DNA of 64,000 nucleotides from contig BSQZ01000004.1 in the NCBI GenBank assembly GCA_033239005.1, positions 17,292,507-17,356,506 on the forward strand, written 5' to 3'. The notes beneath the pieces were generated by a model. That model was given only the letters and a program-made list of their open reading frames with translations. It was not told the origin of the DNA and made no database searches. Positions 58,501-64,000 of this stretch are shown here, one piece after another. The stretch is from Lamellibrachia satsuma. Taxonomy: Eukaryota; Annelida; Polychaeta; Sabellida; Siboglinidae. The translations under genes were made by a program, and so were the position numbers. Position 1 is the first letter of the stretch. Each line of letters opens with the position of its first letter.

Positions 58501-61500
58501 GTAACCAAATGTCTGTTTTGTGTCACATACTGTTCACGTGTCTGTTTTGGTGTCACTAACTGCTGACATGTCTGCTTTGGTGTCATTGAGTGTTGACATG
58601 TCTGTTGTCAGTGCCATTGATGCTGGCATCACCATCATGAACGAAGTGGGTGTTGACCCGGGAATTGACCACATGCTCGCCATGGAGTGCTTCGATGATG
58701 TCAAGGAGCACGGTGGCAAGGTGACACAATCATCTTCAATCTCATTTGATTTGTCACGTATTTCTCACGACATTAGGGATAATGTCAAAACAATGATGTT
58801 TGTTTGATACTACGCAAAAATTTTATTTAACCTCAGACTCCATCCCCTCCCTCTATATGAAACTTTTGAAAATGTCCTCGTCCTTCATGCTGTAACCATC
58901 ACATGTCATTCATATTCAGCTATTATAACCCAGAACTGCCTGCACGTTTGAAAAGTCACCGCCCTGATGAACTACAACCAGAAAATAAACAATGTATTTT
59001 TGAGGAAAAAAACACTCTGATTTGTGCCACTAAATGGAACAACTACTAAACCTCTCCATGAAACCAATTCTGTGCAGTGTCACACAGTTATATTTTTAGA
59101 TCATCTCTTGTTGGCTGTAGCATCGACTGGCAGTAAATGGTAATTTCACTTACAGTCAAAGAAACCTTGGTTATGTAAAGATAAAGATTAGCTTTATTTA
59201 TTTAAAGATAAAGATTAGCTTTATTCTGAAGTTGTCAATATGGTTCCAATGAGTTCTTGGGCTGCTGCTGCCTGGGGAATTGGGCTTTGTGAGAGAACAT
59301 CATTCTGGATGTAGATAAAATTGTGTCATGCTTCAGGTTTATATTAACACTATGATATTTGCTGTTCCAGTGACTGTTTATGCTTCAGGTTTATATTAAC
59401 ACTATGATATTCGCTGTTCCAGTGACTGTTTATGCTTCAGGTTTATATTAACACTATGATATTTCCCTGTTCCAGTGACTGTTTATGCTTCAGGTTTATA
59501 TTAACACTATGATATTTCCCTGTTCCAGTGACTGTTTATGCTTCAGGTTTATATTAACACTATGATATTTCCCTGTTCCAGTGACTGTTTATGCTTCAGG
59601 TTTATATTAACACTATGATATTCGCTGTTCCAGTGACTGTTTATGCTTCAGGTTTATATTAACACTATGATATTTCCCTGTTCTAGTGACTGTTTATGCT
59701 TCAGGTTTATATTAACACTATGATATTTCCCTGTTCCAGTGACTGTTTATGCTTCAGGTTTATATTAACACTATGATATTCGCTGTTCCAGTGACTACTT
59801 ATCATTACATGATGAAACAATTTAAATATAGACACAACTATGGTTTCTGATAATTAGCTTTCGGTCTGTTTTTCTTTCCAGATTTCATCATTTGTTTCAT
59901 GGTGTGGGGGTTTGCCTGCTCCGGAGAACTCCGCCAACCCGCTGAGATACAAGTTCAGGTGAACTTTACCTTTTTCTGTCAAATCTATTATGCGTGTAAT
60001 GTAACTTAGCCATTTGTTTCTGTGGACAGATATGCACATACTGCTGCAAATGTACACATGCATGTACGCACGCACGCATGCACGCATGCACCCACAAACA
60101 CACAGTTATAAAGTTACGCATTCTTGGCTTTCTAAACTCAACTGCATCTAACGTCCACTGTCCACTCATGTGTATAGGGCGATGATGCCGACTCAGTAGT
60201 TTCTTGTCCTGAAATAAAACTTGTTGAGTTTAGCAGTTGCTTTAACAAGTTTAGGAGTTTCCTCTCTCCCCTCTTTTAAGAGTAGACCACTCCCTGTCTC
60301 CTGTAGCCTTCTGGAACTGTGACAGACCCATACTGTGAATGAATGGTTAATGAGAACTGTATCCATGACAGCATTATCCTGGGTAATAAATGGTTAATGA
60401 GAACTGTATCCATGACAGCATTATCCTGGGTAATAGTTATTAAGCTGACCTGACCCGTGTGCTGTGGTTTCAGCTGGAGTCCCCGGGGCGTTCTGCTCAC
60501 CCTCCTCAACAGTGCCAAGTACCTGCAAGACTACAAGGTGAGTGACACTCAGGACTAGCTCCAGACTCTGGGATGTGGATATAGTTTATAGTTGAGTTTA
60601 CAGTCAGGCAAATTTCCTATATGTTATGCAAGATACGGTGAGAATAGATTCAGTCCAGCAGATCTTAATTATCTGATACCTACCTATGAAGATTCTACAT
60701 TAGAGTATTGGCACAGGGTACTCTGCTTAACAGAATCACTTTGAGCCCGAGCAGTTTCATTCTAGTAAACGGTTCATTCACTTAAAAGAATTCCCTGGAA
60801 AAAAATAGACTCAGAATTATGTTGAAGTGATTGTATGTTAAATGATTGAGTTTTGTCCATACCAGATTACTGCATAGTAGCTACACAATTTTGTAAACTG
60901 ATATTCTTGAACAACACACTTTCTTAGATAGACAAAAGTCACAACTCTTGTTCACGTTGCAACAGCTACAGTCAATAATATTTCAGTTTACATAATGTTT
61001 TACCATTTTCCTGTACAATGTGTACTTCTCATCAAAAACACTGATCTGCAATCAAAAAGCCTTGTAGTTTTCCAGAAAAACCTGTTATTTTGTGCTGTAA
61101 TGTAATTTTTCATATCAGATTCTACTAACCGGACATGATTCTGTTAAGCAAAGCATTTAATACAGCGGGAATAGTGAATAATTCTATGCCAGCCATTTTT
61201 ATTCTACAGAATGGCAGATTTTATTATCCATGATTCTGTTAAGCAGAGTCCACTGTAACAAGGTTCATATACATGATGGTTATTATTCAGTCATGATTCT
61301 GTTAAGCAGAGCCCACTGTAACAAGGTTTATATACATGGTGGTTATTATTCAATCATGATTCTGTTAAGCAGAGCCTACTGTAACAAGGTTCATAGACAT
61401 GATGGTTGTTATTCAGTCATGATTATGTTAAGCAGAGTCCACTGTAACAAGGTTCATAGACATGATGGTTATTATTCAATCATGATTCTGTTAAGCAGAG

Positions 61501-63226
61501 CCTACTGTAACAAGGTTCATAGACATGATGGTTGTTATTCAGTCATGATTATGTTAAGCAGAGTCCACTGTAACAAGGTTCATAGACATGATGGTTATTA
61601 TTCATTCGTGATTATGTTAAGCAGAGTCCGCTGTAACAAGGTTGATATACATGATGGTTATTATTCAGTCATGATTCTGTTAAGCAGAGTCCACTGTAAC
61701 AAGGTTGATATACATGATGGTTATTATTCAATCATGATCATGTTAAGCAGAGTCCACTGTAACAAGGTTCATAGACATGATGGTTATTATTCGGTCATGA
61801 TTATGTTAAGCAGAGTCCACTGTAACAAGGTTCATAGACATGATGGTTATTATTCATTCATGATTACGTTAAGCAGAGTCCGCTGTAACAAGGTTGATAT
61901 ACATGATGGTTATTATTCAATCATGATTCTGTTAAGCAGAGTCCACTGTAACAAGGTTGATATACATGATGGTTATTATTCAATCATGATCATGTTAAGC
62001 AGAGTCCACTGTAACAAGGTTCATAGACATGATGGTTATTATTCGGTCATGATTATGTTAAGCAGAGTCCACTGTAATAAGGTTCATAGACATGATGGTT
62101 ATTATTCATTCGTGATTATGTTAAGCAGAGTCTGCTGTAGCAAGGTTGATATACATGATGGTTATTATTCAATCATGATTCTGTTAAGCAGAGTCCACTG
62201 TAACAAGGTTGATATACATGATGGTTATTATTCAATCATGATTCTGTTAAGCAGAGTCCACTGTAACAAGATTCATAGACATGGTGTTTATTATTATTCA
62301 TGATTATGTTAAGCAGAGTCCACTGTAACAAGGTTGATATACATGATGGTTATTATTCAATCATGATTCTGTTAAGCAGAGTCCATTGTAACAAGGTTCA
62401 TAGACATGATGGTTATTATTCATTCATGATTACTTTACGCAGAGTCCACTGTAACAAGGTTGATATACATGATGGTTATTATTCAATCATGATTCTGTTA
62501 AGCAGAGTCCACTGTAACAAGGTTCATAGACATGGTGGTTATTATTCTGTCATGACTATGTTAAGCAGAGTCCACTGTAACAAGGTTCATAGACATGATG
62601 GTTATTATTCATTCATGATTCTGTTAAGCAGAGTCCACTGTAACAAGGTTCATATACATGATGGTTATTATTCAGTCACGAGTGGGATAGACCATTAGGA
62701 TAGGCAATTTCTTTACCCTTATTTAACAAATTATTGGGTCAGCAAAGAATACATTGTACCAACAATAATACTTCCTGATAATTAATACCAATCACTCAAT
62801 CTAATATAAATAAATATGAATGAGATTGAGCATGCATTCGAATCGATTTGCAATTGTTTTGTCGCATAACAAAACAATCACTGCAATTTTTTAGGTGTCT
62901 AATATTTCAGGTAGCTTCCACTGCATATTTCTCCCCACTCTTCCCCACCTTGCTGTCCTTAGGTGATCGAAGTCCCTGGCAATGGAGGACTACTCGAGTC
63001 AACGCGTGAACTTGACTTCCTGCCCGGCTTCCACATCGAGGGCTATCCAAACCGTGACTCAACGGAGTATGCCAGCATGTATGGCATTGAGACGGCACAT
63101 ACCATCCTGCGTGGTACCATCCGGTACCATGGCTTCAAACAGGCTGCAACAGGGCTCCTGATGATGGGGTTGATTGACCTGTCGCCCCACCCCCTGCTCC
63201 ATCCTGGTGGTCCAGACATCACCTGG
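40523..63226 (+). CDS. AASS: AASS, bifunctional lysine-ketoglutarate reductase / saccharopine dehydrogenase (exons 1-17, 3' partial)
   Basis: Mitochondrial enzyme catalysing the first two steps of lysine degradation through saccharopine. Coding exons: 40523-40749, 42874-43050, 43819-43971, 44887-45033, 45686-45764, 46605-46732, 48117-48391, 51740-51851, 52394-52453, 53063-53133, 56232-56359, 56924-57053, 57516-57626, 58612-58720, 59882-59958, 60474-60537, 62963-63226. They give about 771 codons; the C-terminal part (about 160 residues in relatives) lies beyond the window. Exon 1 begins with a basic presequence. The reductase half shows [54 protein letters not shown] and CDISADP. The dehydrogenase half begins near residue 490 with the Rossmann loop [13 protein letters not shown], then [37 protein letters not shown] and [10 protein letters not shown]. 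Exon 1 has an apparent one-base deletion (separate entry); all other phases agree. Confidence 0.94.
40730..40749 (+). other. AASS: Apparent one-base deletion at the end of AASS exon 1
   Basis: The frame from the ATG reads QQSNR then VHIPC at the donor, leaving two bases over, while exon 2 must start in phase 0 ([16 protein letters not shown]). From 40735 the other frame reads AYPMQ, ending exactly at the donor in phase 0 and matching the SNRRAYPMQ-AY order typical of invertebrate AASS. One base is therefore missing between 40733 and 40735. It could be an assembly error or a true frameshift. Confidence 0.8.
40738..40930 (+). repeat. Tandem duplications of the AASS exon 1 donor region
   Basis: The exon end (catatcccatgcag/gt) is followed by five or more copies of caccccatgcaggg alternating with ccttggaaatactgtactac, period about 25-40. 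The copies keep the catgcagg element of the exon end. Confidence 0.85.
41450..41505. repeat. CATG/CACG microsatellite
   Basis: A run of catgcacgcatgcatg tetranucleotides in AASS intron 1, with acat repeats just upstream. Confidence 0.9.
41840..42142 (-). repeat. tRNA-derived SINE (copy B)
   Basis: On the minus strand a tRNA-like head begins at 42142 with the A-box tggcctagtggttaag and the B-box gagttcaagacc. It is followed by ttcgaagcttaggcaatttt and an accctactttgcc block. That block is shared with the SINE at 49.1 kb. A long tail with further sequence runs to about 41,840. No acceptor-stem pairing for a functional tRNA is apparent. Confidence 0.75.
42400..42612. repeat. Degenerate ggtggcttag minisatellite
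   Basis: Many imperfect copies of ggtggcttagtaggg / ggtggctcagtggg, period 15-17, in AASS intron 1. Confidence 0.9.
42790..42873 (+). repeat. Duplicated acceptor of AASS exon 2
   Basis: About 35 bases (aacacagttaattttactgg, tactctcttcatgtag) are repeated almost exactly. The second copy provides the used acceptor at 42873, the first a decoy TTCATGTAG at 42839. Confidence 0.9.
44150..44290. repeat. Dispersed repeat, copy 2
   Basis: Partner of 31,560-31,760 (see that entry). It is in AASS intron 3. Confidence 0.45.
44566..44600. repeat. 10-bp microsatellite (ggatactagg)
   Basis: Four exact copies in AASS intron 3. Confidence 0.95.
45050..45470. repeat. ~20-bp minisatellite (ggttcatgaacagttcagtt)
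   Basis: About twenty degenerate copies start 20 bp after the AASS exon 4 donor. Each unit contains the short palindrome ttcatgaa. Confidence 0.9.
46075..46604 (+). repeat. Pyrimidine minisatellite running into the AASS exon 6 acceptor
   Basis: Copies of ctctcactattcctgactc (period about 19) and, further left, ccacctccctctgttcctga fill the end of intron 5. The last unit, cctcttactatacctccag, is itself the polypyrimidine tract and acceptor of exon 6 at 46605. Confidence 0.9.
47600..48095. repeat. AT-rich palindromic stretch (ttctatagaa motif)
   Basis: Dozens of overlapping ttctatagaa, attctataaa and agaatattctat motifs give strong self-complementarity. It ends about 20 bp before AASS exon 7 and includes no clear coding sequence. 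Confidence 0.75.
48594..50792. mobile_element. 2.2-kb DNA transposon with GC-rich subterminal repeats
   Basis: The left end gccctgcacaggcc and right end (reverse complement gccctgcacgggcc) are inverted repeats matching 13 of 14. Both subterminal zones (48,600-48,780 and 50,540-50,790) are filled with gggcctgggcc-type motifs, in contrast to the AT-rich interior. The sequence ctaat flanks both ends with one base of slack. No intact transposase is visible; a SINE has inserted at 49.06-49.24 kb. The end sequence recalls hAT-type elements, but an eight-base duplication was not found. It is in AASS intron 7. Confidence 0.6.
49060..49257 (-). repeat. tRNA-derived SINE (copy A)
   Basis: On the minus strand the head reads ggagcggtggtctaatggtt (A-box), cgcctgtcgattgag and the B-box ggttcgattcc, resembling a tRNA with anticodon GTC. 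It continues into ttcgaagcttgggcaatttc, an accccactttgcc block and ggaagagacactaaaagccg. The 20-bp 5' end is duplicated at 49,218-49,257. Shared blocks with copies at 41.9 kb and 23.0 kb show one SINE family, not a tRNA gene. Confidence 0.8.
51893..52205 (+). repeat. Dispersed ~310-bp repeat, copy in AASS intron 8
   Basis: It begins gccaaccatgagtggtgcac and shares ordered blocks with 57,092-57,415: actgctaacagaaatctgta, cccatatgatta, tcttgttcaaa and taagacttatg-like endings. It has the same orientation as its partner. Confidence 0.75.
52525..52840. repeat. 31-bp minisatellite
   Basis: About ten nearly identical copies of a unit containing ggaacaggtctgccaggggg and tgaagtgtaaa. It starts about 70 bp after the AASS exon 9 donor. 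Confidence 0.97.
53150..53530. repeat. Degenerate acttgacttg-rich stretch
   Basis: Repeated acttgacttg/ttgacttg motifs are interspersed with unique sequence just after the AASS exon 10 donor. It looks like a decayed short-period array. Confidence 0.6.
54060..54350. repeat. ~24-bp minisatellite (atatgtttgtgacatcattg)
   Basis: About twelve degenerate copies in AASS intron 10, upstream of the 36-bp array. Confidence 0.9.
54575..56231 (+). repeat. 36-bp minisatellite ending in the AASS exon 11 acceptor
   Basis: There are about 45 copies of a 36-bp unit (gtgagttcagtatggtgaca then ttgctgtaacagaggg). The final unit reads gtgacattgctgttacag and is the acceptor of exon 11 at 56232. Most units contain both an acceptor-like ctgtaacag and a donor-like GGTGAGT a few bases later. 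Two subfamilies (ctgtaacagaggg and ctgtgagtgaggg) alternate in blocks. Confidence 0.97.
57092..57415 (+). repeat. Dispersed ~310-bp repeat, copy in AASS intron 12
   Basis: Partner of 51,893-52,205 (see that entry). Confidence 0.75.
57640..58611 (+). repeat. ~30-bp minisatellite ending in the AASS exon 14 acceptor
   Basis: About thirty degenerate copies of tgttgacatgtctgttttgg then tgtcactgac fill intron 13. The last copy, tgttgacatgtctgttgtcag, supplies the acceptor of exon 14 at 58612. Confidence 0.95.
59335..59800. repeat. ~53-bp minisatellite
   Basis: About nine copies of a unit with tgcttcaggtttatattaac, actatgatatttccctgttccag and tgactgttta. Each unit carries an acceptor-like ccctgttccag. 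It lies about 80 bp upstream of the AASS exon 15 acceptor. Confidence 0.95.
60060..60105. repeat. CACG/CATG microsatellite
   Basis: A short run of cacgcacgcatg repeats in AASS intron 15. A 60-bp direct duplication (atggttaatgagaactgtat onward) lies at about 60,341-60,435 in the same intron. Confidence 0.85.
61220..62690. repeat. 63-bp minisatellite with 252-bp higher-order structure
   Basis: About 23 copies of a 63-bp unit (tgattctgttaagcagagtc, cactgtaacaaggttcatat, acatgatggttattattca) fill most of AASS intron 16. As 63 is a multiple of three, one frame stays open for hundreds of codons, but it encodes only the unit repeated. Unit variants recur in blocks of four (252 bp) at least three times. 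Single diverged units at about 60,720 (reversed) and 61,130 may be the seed. Confidence 0.97.
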
Positions 63227-63870
63227 GTAAGTTGTGTAGATTTTGCTTAAATTAAGACTCTTGACAGTATTCTATTAAGTTCATCTACGTTGTAGTTTGT
63301 ATAAAGGATGAAAACTGGATCAAATCTGATTCATGAGAAAGACGTCTAGTAATTGTAAAATTTTATTGATTATTTTTTAGCGTTTATCTTTCTTCCTTTA
63401 TTTGGAAAACAATGGGTGAAAAGTCATCTTTATAATCATGTTTGCTCGTTTTCCCACCGCTATGTGTTTAATGTAATAATTAGAATAGTTATTTCGGTAA
63501 TGAGCTATCTCTTTATAGTAACACTGGCCAAGTTGCCCAGCGGTGCATGAGAGAAAAGGCAGCCTCGCAAAAATCATATACAACTGCCGGTTTCATGAAG
63601 TATTTGTATCGTATGAAGGAACCTATGTGGAATTGTGTGACGTACAAAATGTCAGCCCCATACAAGCTAAACCAACAGATATGGTAACTCATTGTCCATA
63701 TGCTAGTCTCCTTGGGTCTACTGTCTTCATTCTTGTCTGGTTGCCTAAAGCCATTTTAAATTATATGGATTAATGTTTTTTAAAGTTGAGTCAGAGTGTT
63801 GCATTAGTGACCAACAAAACAGATTTACTCTGCTACCTGCTGTCTGTTTATATTTCTGCATGTGTCTTGT
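63227..63870. other. AASS intron 17, nothing recognised
   Basis: After the exon 17 donor I see no further AASS exon. A frame at 63,543-63,773 has no recognisable homology. Confidence 0.5.
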
Positions 63871-63877
63871 TTGTGTT

Positions 63878-64000
63878 GTAGCAGGAGTTGATGTGTTGTA
63901 GCAGTAGTTGATGTGTTGTAGCAGGAGTTAATGTGTTGTAGCAGGAGTTGATGTGTTGTAGCAGTAGTTGATGTGTTGTAATGGGGGTTGATGTGTTGTA
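63878..64000. repeat. ~20-bp minisatellite, cut by the window edge
   Basis: Six or more copies of gttgatgtgttgtagcagga or a close variant run to the last base. Confidence 0.95.

Noticed and set aside
61230..62698. Long open frames (357 and 132 codons) of a repeated 21-residue unit
   Set aside because: They are a by-product of a 63-bp intronic array whose period is divisible by three; no start context or non-repeat domain.
63543..63773. Next AASS exon
   Set aside because: The translation (LAKIIYNCRFHEVFVSYEG) does not resemble the expected KQLL...-like continuation and the splice context is poor.

Overview
The window is animal nuclear DNA: long AT-rich introns, GT-AG spliced genes and abundant decayed transposons. 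Gene content and transposon families (Ty3/gypsy, RTE-like and CR1/jockey-like LINEs, piggyBac-, hAT- and Mutator-like remnants, tRNA-derived SINEs) best suit a mollusc or another lophotrochozoan. That placement is an inference; the sequence does not fix the species. No prokaryotic, organellar or CRISPR features were seen.

Layout. 1-3.8 kb holds the wreck of a Ty3/gypsy element (minus strand), whose pol has a large 33-bp tandem array where the integrase core should be, then a broken copy of a repetitive gene family (plus strand). 4.37-23.84 kb is a complete 18-exon ACAD9 gene (plus strand, 647 residues predicted). 26.27-31.49 kb is a complete 5-exon KLHDC8-type kelch gene (minus strand, 340 residues). 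32-37 kb is intergenic with LINE debris and possible first exons. 37.3-38.8 kb is a 5'-truncated CR1/jockey-like LINE with an intact reverse transcriptase frame. 40.52 kb to past the right edge is AASS (lysine-ketoglutarate reductase/saccharopine dehydrogenase), exons 1-17; its 3' end lies outside the window.

ACAD9 (mitochondrial acyl-CoA dehydrogenase and complex I assembly factor) and AASS (mitochondrial lysine degradation) are both nuclear-encoded mitochondrial proteins. They lie on the same strand with the kelch gene opposed between them. Nothing in the sequence indicates co-regulation.

The most striking property is the number of minisatellites and short tandem duplications that start at, or include, exon-intron junctions. 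Examples are ACAD9 exons 2 and 11, KLHDC8 exon 2, and AASS exons 1, 2, 6, 11 and 14. Several true splice sites lie in the terminal unit of an array whose other units carry decoy splice sites. Two further arrays were seeded from retroelement coding sequence. AASS exon 1 also carries an apparent one-base deletion just before its donor, which needs checking as an assembly error or a real lesion.
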